Assembly (NCBI GenBank): GCA_016165875.1
Contig: JABBOT010000029.1
Coordinates: 3,578,774-3,642,773 of the forward strand
Origin: Acanthopleura granulata
Taxonomy: Eukaryota > Mollusca > Polyplacophora > Chitonida > Chitonidae
Reading direction: 5' to 3'
Length of the DNA: 64,000 nucleotides
Shown: positions 1-10,385 of the stretch, one piece after another
Position numbering within the stretch: the stretch's first letter is position 1
Layout of the letters: each line of letters opens with the position of its first letter
The notes under the pieces: model-generated
What the model saw: only the letters and a program-made list of their open reading frames with translations
Database searches by the model: none
Told to the model about the DNA's origin: nothing
Made by a program: the position numbers and the translations under genes

Positions 1-1257
1 TAAAATGTAAAGAACTACAACAATGGAGGAAAGCAAAAATACTACATGAAGAATGGCACACAAGGATGATTAACTGGCTTTAATTTCTACCATTTGCCCA
101 CCAGTTAACAACAAGACATTTCAATGCTTAAAGCAGTAAACAGCAGTTTGGACTGGTTAACTTAATATTAGGTAAAATTTAATATTTAAGCCATCTTATG
201 AGTTTAACATACTAAAGTCAAATATGATCTCACAAAGGCAGTGTCCACTTGGTGGCGACTATGACTTCTCTAGCCAATTTATATAGACGTCTTTACATCT
301 ATACTAAGGGTGGACAATCGTCATAGCACTTTTGTTTTTTCACATACATTTGCTTCTGTATAAGGACAACCTGGAGTTTCCAGTTATGGTAATCCTGGTG
401 GATTACAAAGACCACATCCTCATGGTGCGTACTCACTGACTGCCATTAGGGACACTGACTGAGTTCGGGACATTGCTATTCAATGGCTCTAAGGCAAATA
501 TTGCTATTCGGTACAATAGCTTGCATCCTATTTGTACATTTACACTACATGTGTTTGCTTGGTATCTAAACTGAAAGATGAAACCCCCACATATTTAAAG
601 GATGGACCCTAATATAACTGAAGACTGACCTTCAAGAAGACATTATATTTGAAACATTTGAAGAAAATTTTACAGTCCGGTAACGAAATACGTATGCACG
701 TGCAGGGTCAACAGGTTTGGCGACCTCCATCAAGTAAGTACATTCTACCTTACCTAAAAAATATCAGCATAACGTTGGGAGGGAATTGCGTTTATAAGTA
801 AATTATCAAAGCTTAAACAACCAAGGATCTAAATTAGGAGACATTCCCTTCCTGTGTGACATTTGGACTTACCCCTGCGCAATATCTGGTGAGAGACGCT
901 GCCACTGTTTGTGTTTCTGAATTTTTCGCCTCACAAGAATAGCCGCATAATTTCGGACCTGAAAGAACACAAATGTTGGTTTACAATCGCAGGAGAAACA
1001 TTATTTTTGTATGTATATGACAGCATTAGGAATAAAACAACAACAATGCCACACCAAAAAAAAAGACAAAAAAAAAACCAGACTGTTCTTCGCAGATTGG
1101 GGTTGTTTTAGGTAATAATTGTCCGGCTTGAAAAGACAATCATCTTGTAATTGTGCCATAAGACCCAAGAATTTGTTTTTGCTTCCATCTTTATTTTTTA
1201 GTCCAAAGCCTCTAATGAGGAAGTCCACAGTCCATATCTACAGTAGATTATATTTAC
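1..1257. other. AT-rich non-coding DNA, presumed IPO4 intron 2
   Basis: This lies downstream of the last recognised IPO4 exon (minus strand), so it is probably intron 2 continuing past the window edge. I looked on the minus strand for the next HEAT-repeat exon and saw none. The short open frames here look random; no repeat family was recognised. Confidence 0.5.
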
Positions 1258-2672
1258 CTCAGGGTTCTGTGATGATCCTAATATATGACAGAGATCCAGT
1301 AACACGGAGGGTTTCTTGAATTCTTGCTTGAGCTGTCGGGTGGCCTGAATCAGAAATGTATCAAGATTAGATAAAAAGTACAGCCATTGGTCTGGTTGTC
1401 TTTACAATCATTCAGTTTACACGTACATTGCTCAAACGTTCTCAGCTGGTAGGTGGTGCCTTGAATAATTTATTCCAAATGATCATGGGAAATGTTTACA
1501 AAGATCAAGAAGTTCAAACTGGAAATAAAAATGAAACCATTACAGTCTGTTTTGGTCACGTTTTGTTGTGCTCAATAAACTTACCAACGCTGAGGACAAA
1601 AGGCAAGTGCCACATGTACTTGAATTTATCCAAAATGCTTCATTGGTTATTCTGAAGTGAAACCCTGAGCTGTATGAGTTAATCACAGGTACTTAAAGTT
1701 ACCTCCCTTCCCAAGCCATTCAAAAAGTAGCGTACAACATTGGACAGGCAAGGAACACCGCTGGCAAGAAATCACGAAAAGGCAATTAATAATTAACCTA
1801 TCTTTCTCTATTGTTCTCACACCATCTCGCACATCCTTCCCAGTCCATTAAGAAAAATCGGCATAAATATCAGGTCTGAAGGAAATGTCCAACAAAGATA
1901 AACTCTGCAACAATCGTTATCATGCTCAACAGTTGTCATCACATCAGCTCAACTTCAAACCATTCCATTGAGTCTTGTATTTCCTTCATTTGACAGATCT
2001 TCCCTATGTCTGCGTGCTGATCAGGTGATTATCAGAATTGTTGAATACAGATCCCAACATTTAATTTAACTGAACTAAAAGGTAAAATGGCCTTAAAACA
2101 AACCTTTTTCACGCCAAAGTACATCATATTTACATTGGAAAAGGCAACTAGTGGTGTAGGTTAATCGGGAATGGTTTATTTCCCTGTTTCCCTGTTTCTG
2201 ATACCTCACAAAATGGTTGTGCTACAAATTTCTGCACTTCGATCAGTGCAGTAGTGACACTGTTTGGTATCACTTGGACGTGTGGAGAAGTAGTACAGCC
2301 TTGTTACTATGTATATTTCAAATAGGCTCCTGCCTCATCTGTGTAATAAATAATATTAGAGAAACTGGAAATTCAACTTGACCTTCTGTCACCAAAATTC
2401 AGACATCGAATGATTTTAAAGAATCTTCACTCGGCGCGAAATTACTGACGAATGAATGAATGAAATCATCGCGATCACACGTGTCTACACCATGTGTCAA
2501 TAATAGCCGTCTCGAAATTGTGACAGACAAAGGGAAGATTTCCACTCGGCTTCATATCTGAGCTTATCGTACCTTGTGTCATACCGAGAAAGATCAAGAA
2601 TCATACCTGCTGAATAGCATCATTGTCAGGAACCAACAATTGCCCTAGGATTCCTTCCAACGTGCCAGCCAT
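1258..2672 (-). CDS. IPO4: Importin-4-like nuclear import receptor, first two coding exons (partial)
   Basis: Importin-4 is a beta-karyopherin of HEAT repeats that carries cargo such as histones and ribosomal proteins into the nucleus. Only the N-terminal start is present. Exon 1 is 2672-2607 (66 nt, 22 codons): it begins MAGTLEGILGQLLVPDN and ends at CAG|GTATGA. Exon 2 is 1344-1258 (87 nt, 29 codons): it follows TGATTCAG, reads ATRQLKQEF near its start and GSSQNPE at its end, and stops at GAG|GTAAAT. Both exons are phase 0. The pattern LLVPDN..IQQ then AT.QLK...F..P, LC..L.SSQNP matches the first HEAT repeat of importin-4; importin-5 is a weaker match. The rest lies beyond the left edge. The start is the only ATG before the conserved stretch. 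The call rests on 51 residues recognised from memory. Confidence 0.72.
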
Positions 2673-2977
2673 GACGAAGAGAACGCTGTTCGTAACACGT
2701 TGAAGAATTATGGCAAGGGGAGTAACTCTTCACATGAATCAACGTCTACAGAGTGCTTGGGCCTTGTCACAGAGCCGATGATCGAACTGCAACAAAAAAA
2801 CTACCATGTCAGTTTTTGATGAAACTGTTCCAAGACAGTTGACCTGTCTATCGTTCAGTTTGGCGTTAATTTATGCACTTGCATTGAGGGTGTATTTGTT
2901 GTGTGACCTTGAGGGCACTGATTTAAATTCGCGGACGTTGTAAAAATGAATAGCAGCTATAGACATTTAGTGTGGGT
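2673..2977. other. IPO4 5' flank / presumed promoter side
   Basis: About 300 bp upstream of the IPO4 start codon. No TATA box or other motif is convincing. It probably holds the 5' UTR and promoter, inferred from position only. Confidence 0.35.
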
Positions 2978-3240
2978 GAGGTCGATGGGGTTAGTGGGCT
3001 AGTGCTGCGTAATGACCTCGGTGCCTCTCACCAATGCCGTTGCCGGTGAGTTTTCAAGTCCAGCCGAGACTGGTTTCCTCTCCAGCCGTACGTGGGAAGG
3101 TCTGCAAGCAACCTGCGGATGGTCGTGGGTTTCCGCCGGGTTCGGTCCGGTTTCCTCTCGCCATATTGCTGGCCCCCGTCGTATAAGTGAAATATTCTTG
3201 AGTACGGTGTGAACACCAATAAAAATAAATAAAATAAATA
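2978..3240 (+). mobile_element. tRNA-derived SINE, near full length
   Basis: Best plus-strand example of the window's main SINE. A tRNA-like head (GTAATGACC, then CACCAATGC and GAGTTTTCAAGTCCAG, recalling the box B region) is followed by a body with CGTACGTGGGAAGGTCTGC and ACCTGCGGATGGTCGTGGG, then GTATAAGTGAAATATTCTTG and a tail of AAATAAATA repeats. The same order recurs at least a dozen times here. Short open frames inside it are chance. Confidence 0.8.
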
Positions 3241-3402
3241 TAGACGTTCATCTGGACACTGCTGATGGGATAGGAATATGCAGTGGATCAAAGTGGAAAT
3301 CTCATTTCCATGATATTGTAATTACAGGTAATATGGGAAACTAAATATATTACATATATATTTAAGCAAATATATACATATATGATAGTATTAATTAAGT
3401 TT

Positions 3403-3633
3403 ATTGATGGCCATTGTCGCTTGGTGAGCGCCTCAGCGCAGCACAATGGCCCAGTAGTCTGTCACTCAGTTCAAAAACAGCTCTTGCTGGCTTCCTCTCC
3501 AGCCTTAGTGGGAAGGTCCGCTAGCAATCTGTGGATGGTCGTGGGTTTCAACCGGGCTCTGCCGTCATATAAGTGAAATATTCTTGAGTACGGCGTAAAA
3601 TACCAATGAGATAAGTAAATAGATAAATAAATA
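3403..3633 (+). mobile_element. SINE copy, internally deleted
   Basis: Same SINE family: head GCGCAGCACAATGGCCC, body GGCTTCCTCTCCAGCC, tail ATAAGTGAAATATTCTTGAG then AATAAATAA. The stretch between the GGGCTCTGCC motif and GTCATATAAG is missing compared with other copies. Confidence 0.7.
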
Positions 3634-3639
3634 AGCTCA

Positions 3640-4660
3640 CAACGTTCCCTTGTTCTCAAAGATTTTAATGTAAAACGATCTTTCAGAAACAATCGCACCC
3701 ATAGGCTATATGTAGGTAAACGTAAATATTTTAGGGACGATGATGAAAAAGAAAGTACACTCAGCAGGAAGGAAAGTAACTATGGTATTTTAATTTCAGT
3801 CAACAATTGCACGTACATGCATCTTTATAAGGCTCTGTTTAAGCTCCAAGATCTGACAGTTCAAACCCTCAAGCCAATTTTCAAGGTTTTAATGATTATA
3901 GTGTCATGGTGGAATGCGATAGATTAAAATATTCCAATTTCAAATTAAACATTTCTCTACTTCTCTCAAATCACTTGTCAAATCTTTTAGGTTTCTATTC
4001 TTTGGAGAGTCCGTGACATCATAAACTCATTTCATCATAAACATTTTTGGGTCGAAGGCGGTGGTCAGCTCAAAATTGAGAGAAATGACAAGGGTGAAAC
4101 ACAAGTAGTGAAATGAAACAATCCACCCCTAGACATATACACTAAGCAAGTATGAAAACGGATGAGTATATTGTCTCCACATCTGAAAATTTACAGTAAT
4201 ACTGTTTTATATCAAATTTTGAAGAAAATTCTTTCTTTTCGTCGCTCCTCAGTTCCTTAGTGTAAAGTTTCAGTTTGAAGAATAAAAATAGCTAACACTC
4301 AGTGTGAGTAACGAGCACTATGTTCACAGACGCCATCTGTGAAACAGTTTTTCATATATAATGCAGCTAATCAGTTTGAATTATTTAATATTTTCTTCTT
4401 ATCAGCTGAGGTGAGCAATGTCTAATCTTTACGAATTATTACCCTGCCATCTTGACAACGGTGCCTATGGGGTTGTGTACTAGCAATGTTTTCCCGCTAC
4501 ATGTATTCCTTACTCAACTCGGGACGAGTGGTAGAGCTTCTTCTCCCTACCCCACCCACCCATCTTGTCTGTATTTCTTCACATGAAACCGTTTATGATC
4601 ATGTAAGAATACTATCTAATTTATACATTTTGAATTATCACTAAAATTTATACGCATATA
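3640..4660. other. Intergenic AT-rich DNA, nothing recognised
   Basis: No exon, repeat family or RNA gene was recognised between the SINE and the LINE relic. Confidence 0.5.
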
Positions 4661-4664
4661 TGAG

Positions 4665-6090
4665 AGTAGGGGTATCTCCCTTCTGAGCATTGTTGGCAAG
4701 GGCTTTGCCCGAGTCCTTCTGACCCGCCTCTAAAACCTGGCTGATCAGGTCTACCCTGAGTCACAGTGTGGCTTCCGAGCCGAAGGATCCACTGTGGATA
4801 TGATTTTCTCCCTCCGCTAACTGTAGAAACCAACACAAGCCGTTCTACGTCGCCTACATCGATCTTAAGAAGGCTTTCGATCTGGTCAGCAGGGATGGTC
4901 TCTGCCAAATACTGTTGAAAACTGGACGCCCTTCAAACCTCCTCAGCATGATCAGATACTTTCGCGAGGACATGAAGGCGACACTTCAGTTTGATGGTAG
5001 GTATTCCGAGCCCTTCAGCATTCGCAGCCGTGTAAAACAAGGTTGCGTCCTGGCCCCTACGCTCTTCGGGATCTTCTTTTCCCTGCTTTTAAAGCACGCA
5101 TTTGGGGCGTCAACCGAGGGAATCTATCTGCACACCAGGTCAGATGGACGACTCTTCAACCTCGCACGTCTGAGAGCCAGAACCAAAGTGCGCGAGGTGA
5201 CCCTTATCAGAGACATCCTGTTTGTTGATGATGCCGCAGTCACCACACACACTGAGAAACAACTTCAGCGTCTCATGGACCGCTTCTCCCAGGCCTGCAA
5301 AGACTTTGGCTTGACCATCAGCCTAAAGAAAACAAATGTGCTGGGCCAGGATGTAGACACCCCACCAGTCATCACCATCGACAACTACAAACTGGAAGTG
5401 GTACACCAGTTCACGTACCTAGGGTTCGCCACCAACGGCAACCTCTCCCTACATGCCGAGATCAGCAAACGAATTGAGAAGGCAGCTTCGACACTGGCTT
5501 GGCTCACAACACGCGCCTGGGAGAACTCCAAACTCTCCATCAAAACGAAGGCAGCTGTGTACAACGCATGCGTTTTCAGTACCGGTACTCTGCTGTATGG
5601 CAACGAAACCTGGACCACATACAGCAAACAAGAACAGAAATTGAACAGCTGTCACGTTGCCTTCGCCGTGTCCTTGGCGTCACTTGGAGGTACAGAGTGG
5701 CGAACGCAGAAGTCCAGTCCCGCACGAGCATCCCCACTATGTAGACACTACTCAGGCAGCGCAGACTTCGCTGGCTTGGAGGATGGTCGAATCCCAAAAG
5801 ACGGGCAACCTGCAAGCGCGACATGAGAGCACTGGACATGACATAGACCGCTGGGAAGACACTGCAAACGACTACAGCAGATGGCGTGGCATCCTCAGGC
5901 AGCAGCTTCAGACCGGGGAGCAGATGATCCGCAACCTTCCCGTAACGAGAGGAGCACGACCCACATCTGCGACCACTATGGTAGAAACTGCAAGTCCCGC
6001 ACGGGCCTCTTCAGCTACAGCCGACGTTGCCATACAGCCTACATGGTCGACTTCGACCGAAGGCTGCCAACAACAACAATATGGGAGTAG
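4665..6090 (+). mobile_element. Non-LTR (LINE) retrotransposon relic, 3' part of the RT ORF
   Basis: Broken copy of a LINE with reverse transcriptase and a C-terminal zinc-finger tail. From 5' to 3': 4681-4820 encodes RT upstream motifs (PESQCGFRA) with stops at 4731 and 4818; a frame change near 4820-4840 opens a long frame to 5826. The frame changes again near 5650, where the conserved text continues as LGVTWRYRV, and once more before the tail near 5960-6030 (CDHYGRNC then YSRRCH), a degraded CCHC finger. The tail type resembles LINEs common in bivalves and cartilaginous fish, but I do not assign a clade. No poly-A tail or target duplication was found. 5'-truncated and dead. Confidence 0.8.
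4830..5826 (+). pseudogene. Reverse transcriptase domain of LINE relic
   Basis: Longest surviving frame of the LINE. In order it shows motif A (YIDLKKAFD, near 4852), the motif B region (VKQGCVLAPTLFGIFF, near 5030) and motif C as FVDDAAV (near 5221), where the usual FADD is FVDD. The catalytic aspartates remain. YLGFATNGNLSL and a thumb-like region follow. The frame is open on both sides of 4915, so no start codon is meaningful here. The last ~55 codons before 5826 are out of the conserved frame. Confidence 0.75.
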
Positions 6091-6170
6091 GCCTCCTGAT
6101 AATATTAGTTTCTGTATTCTGTTATTTGTACAAGTCGTGCTGTCTGCATGATCGTCACATGTGTTTTAAC

Positions 6171-6423
6171 GGGCCTCCGTGACTCAGTCGATTAGCGCGT
6201 AATGACCTAGAAGCCTCCCACCAATGCGGTCGAGGAAGGAAACCGGGCAGGGCGCGGGAGAAACCCACGACCATCCGCAGGTTGCTGGTGCATGCAGACC
6301 TTCCCACGTACGACCGGCGAAAAAGCCAGCATGGACTTGAACTCACAGCGACATCATTGGTGCGAGGCACGGGGTCATTGTGCCGCGCTGGCGCCCTAAT
6401 CCCCTCAGCCACGGAAGCCCCTT
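6171..6423 (-). mobile_element. Inverted (head-to-head) SINE chimera
   Basis: 6171-6235 is a SINE head in plus orientation (GGGCCTCCGTGACTCAG to CACCAATGCGG). It joins directly to a minus-oriented SINE body and head (6233-6423, ending CCACGGAAGCCCC). The two heads could pair as a foldback. There is no AAATAAA tail on either side. Confidence 0.65.
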
Positions 6424-6429
6424 CTCTTT

Positions 6430-8840
6430 CATTGTATTCCGCATCATTAATTTAATAATTAAGTTTGGCCTGCATTGAAAAAGAATAAACGGACAAACCA
6501 CAATTAAACAACTGAGACAAGGGCACTCGACTGTGAACAGAGAAGCCATTTCTAGTCTCTTGGCAGCCTTTTACGTACGTCTTTATTTAAAATTTTACAC
6601 CACTATAAAAATCCTAGTGGAACCAGTGTATAGTCTATTTTTTTCCTCCATAGTTTGAACCCATCATCCACGAAAGGTTGAAAAGCACTAAGTATTAAAC
6701 ACAGAGGTAGCTGCATTTAACCCCTTTAAGAAAGCTAGGAGTAAAAAATATCAGTTATTTTTAATTGTATTAGATTCTTTTGGTCAGGCTTGTGATACGA
6801 AAACCACACTACCTTTGATTTTAATGACTCAGAGTAAGAGCAATTACCAAAAGATCCACTGTAGAACTTTAGATTTTTGTAGTGTATATTTCAGGCATGC
6901 TTTTGCCTCAATGGACCCAAGGAAAGCAAGCACCAAAAGAACCTATAGTTTGCTATTTCATGAAGACGCCTGCCAAGTGCCAGTTTTCTGTCCGTTTTTA
7001 CACCTTTAATTTGTGTAAGGAAATATAACAGCCATGTTTCTATGTTTCCTCCACCACCGACATTTTCATTTCTTTCTGAATGAGCTAGAAAATGGAGCAC
7101 ACATCACAAGTAGGACTGTTGCCAGGGCGAATCACTGGCTCCTTGTTCTTTTAATTTAAGTCGTTTATTACCGTATAACCTGTGTGCAATGCATGTGCGA
7201 GATTTAAAATTTTGAAAAGTTTAGCCTTTGTGTTCTTTAGCCTTTGTGTTCTTTAGTCTTTACGCTTCTAGCTTTACACCATCTTAAAGTCACATATAGA
7301 TAGAGAATATTGCCCAGTGAAGGTTGAATGCCATCATTTCCACCTTTCACGTGAACAGTATTTATGGTATTCAAACTTCACCATGCAATATTCTGTTTAT
7401 TATTTATACTGTAATAATTTCATGATTTTGTGTATTTAAAGACGTTTTAAACACTGCCTTTAGTTGAAGGTCTTCAATAGTGTGACGCCTTTTACATGAC
7501 GTCTAGTATGACGTCGGTTTTTGTGTGACGTAGGAATATAGCAATTGACTAGACTTTGTATTATAATGCCATTGAACTCAGATTGGAACTTCATACATGC
7601 ATATTTTCGACATGGCGGCGTCTGGGTGTGCGATATCAAAATGTAAAAAGAAAAGTGATATTTAAGTTATGAAAATATCACTTTTATCAGCGAAGGAAAT
7701 ACTGGGATTCCACTGATTTATAAATAATAAAACTTTTTATCTTTTTTCTTTCTCAGCCATAACATTTGAAAAGTGCAAGTTAACACGGGATTCGTTGCAT
7801 TAATGCCCTTTAAATGTTGCCCTTTTCCGAAATGTCAGATACATTTGATCAGGTTTGTGTAACATATTTTACGTTAACTGGTAAGCATTTTTCATGCTCA
7901 CGAAGATGACAAATAACAGCCAGTACCTTTGTTCTAGTGACTTAGAGAAGAGGCAAGTACCACTGCACCCAGGGGTGGATGATTTGTTAATGGGATACCG
8001 GCAGAAGTGTGAAATGGGACATGTGACGTCATTTTAGTAACGCTGATGATATTAATGCGGCTTAGAAATGTAGCCAACATCACAAGTAGCGCTGTTGGCA
8101 ACGCAAATCATTGACAACTTGTGACTTTAATTTAAGCGGTTTAATATATTATATTCCTTTTGGAATACAAGTGCAAGTTTATAAATTTTGAAAAGTTTAA
8201 CCATTTTAAAGTCGCTACATTAGACCATTTTGATCTTTATAATTTACAGTCAAAGGTGATGTTCATTTGAAAAACGCAAAGTAACACCAGTGTTGTTGCA
8301 CTTCAATGCCGTTTAAATGTCACCTTTATTCCGGTGCCCGGTGTTAAAAGCACATTTGATCAGATTTGTGTAACACATTTTTCACCAAGTGGTAAGCAAT
8401 TTTTATTTTCACGAAGAAGACAAATAAATGTATGATTTGTTAATTGCTGTTTGTTTGAGTCGTTAGTTTCCTTGCTAATTATTAATTTAATAGAATTTTT
8501 TATCAAGAGAAAAAAAGAAAGAATGAAAACTACTGCATGTAAGGCCTAATTATATAATTATGTTTTGTTCTGTTTTGTTTCTTTTTTTTTTTTTGTCTTT
8601 TTGTTGTTTGCTTTTTGGGGGAAGGGGAGTTGTTTTTCTTTTAGGTTATTGCCCTGACAGAGACGTTGCATTTATTACAATTTGACTTCTTTTTACCTAC
8701 ATAGATAGATATATAGATCTCTGCAGCCAAAGTCCAGCGCTCTACCAGTTAGACAGAAATTCCCACTAGCTAATGCCCCCCCCCCCTTAAATCCTTCCCT
8801 CTTTTCCAAGACACACGGGTTCACAGGTCCAGTATCCCAC
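6430..8840. other. Intergenic DNA with old tandem duplications
   Basis: Non-coding. Segments at about 6870-7950 and 8040-8560 resemble each other and later segments at 10740-11000 and 11090-11830. Shared words include GAAAAGTTTAGCC/AACC, TTGATCAG.TTTGTGTAAC, CACGAAGA.GACAAATAA and GATGATTTGTTAAT. No protein frame is conserved between copies. Confidence 0.45.
7482..7531. promoter_or_regulatory. Cluster of TGACGT (CRE/ATF-like) motifs
   Basis: TGACGTC at 7497-7503 and 7509-7515, TGACGT at 7526-7531 and a near match at 7483 lie within 50 bp. TGACGT is the CREB/ATF half-site. No gene start is nearby, so any role is a guess. Confidence 0.25.
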
Positions 8841-10385
8841 GTCACCATTCTGTCCACATCCTCATCACCATTCTGTCCACATCCTCATCACCATTCTGTC
8901 TACATCCTCTGTCCACATCCTCATCACTATTCTGTCTACATCCTCATCACCATTCTGTCTACATCCTCATCACCATTCTGTCCACATCCTCATCACTATT
9001 CTGTCTACATCCTCATCACCATTCTGTCCACATCCTCATCACCATTCTGTCTACATCCTCATCACCATTCTGTCCACATCCTCATCACCATTCTGTCTAC
9101 ATCCTCATCACCATTCTGTCCACATCCTCATCACTATTCTGTCCACATCCTCATCACCATTCTGTCTACATCCTCATCACCATTCTGTCCACATCCTCAT
9201 CACTATTCTGTCTACATCCTCATCACCATTCTGTCCACATCCTCATCACTATTCTGTCTACATCCTCATCACCATTCTGTCCACATCCTCATCACCATTC
9301 TGTCCACATCCTCATCACCATTCTGTCTACATCCTCATCACCATTCTGTCTACATCCTCATCACCATTCTGTCCACATCCTCATCACCATTCTGTCCACA
9401 TCCTCATCACTATTCTGTCTACATCCTCATCACCATTCTGTCCACATCCTCATCACCATTCTGTCCACATCCTCATCACCATTCTGTCTACATCCTCATC
9501 ACCGTTCTGTCTACATCCTCATCACCATTCTGTCCACATCCTCATCACCATTCTGTCTACATCCTCATCACCGTTCTGTCTACATCCTCATCACCGTTCT
9601 GTCTACATCCTCATCACCATTCTGTCCACATCCTCATCACCATTCTGTCTACATCCTCATCACCGTTCTGTCTACATCCTCATCACCGTTCTGTCTACAT
9701 CCTCATCACCATTCTGTCCACATCCTCATCACCATTCTGTCCACATCCTCATCACCATTCTGTCCACATCCTCATCACCATTCTGTCTACACCCTCATCA
9801 CCGTTCTGTCCACATCCTCATCACTATTCTGTCTACATCCTCATCACCATTCTGTCTACATCCTCATCACCGTTCTGTCCACATCCTCATCACCATTCTG
9901 TCCACATCCTCATCACCATTCTGTCTACATCCTCATCACCATTCTGTCCACATCCTCATCACCGTTCTGTCCACATCCTCATCACTATTCTGTCTACATC
10001 CTCATCACCGTTCTGTCCACATCCTCATCACCATTCTGTCTACATCCTCATCACCATTCTGTCTACATCCTCATCACCATTCTGTCCACATCCTCATCAC
10101 TATTCTGTCTACATCCTCATCACCGTTCTGTCCACATCCTCATCACCATTCTGTCCACATCCTCATCACTATTCTGTCTACATCCTCATCACCGTTCTGT
10201 CCACATCCTCATCACCATTCTGTCCACATCCTCATCACCATTCTGTCCACATCCTCATCACCATTCTGTCCACATCCTCATCACCATTCTGTCTACATCC
10301 TCATCACCATTCTGTCCACATCCTCATCACCATTCTGTCTACATCCTCATTACCATTCTGTCCACATCCTCATCACCATTCTAAC
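8841..10385. repeat. 23-bp minisatellite, about 67 copies
   Basis: Uninterrupted tandem array of a 23-bp unit (CCACATCCTCATCACCATTCT plus GT). Units vary mainly at three sites: TCCACA/TCTACA, CACCATT/CACTATT and CACCATT/CACCGTT, giving a near-binary variant map. Only the ends (about 8902 and 10380-10410) contain irregular units. No array unit codes for a conserved protein. Confidence 0.95.

Noticed and set aside
2978..3070. tRNA genes in the heads of the repeats
   Set aside because: The tRNA-like text is part of a SINE; no cloverleaf with anticodon stem could be made convincingly.
8841..10385. Possible CRISPR-like array of short repeats
   Set aside because: Units are directly tandem without unique spacers, and the DNA is eukaryotic.
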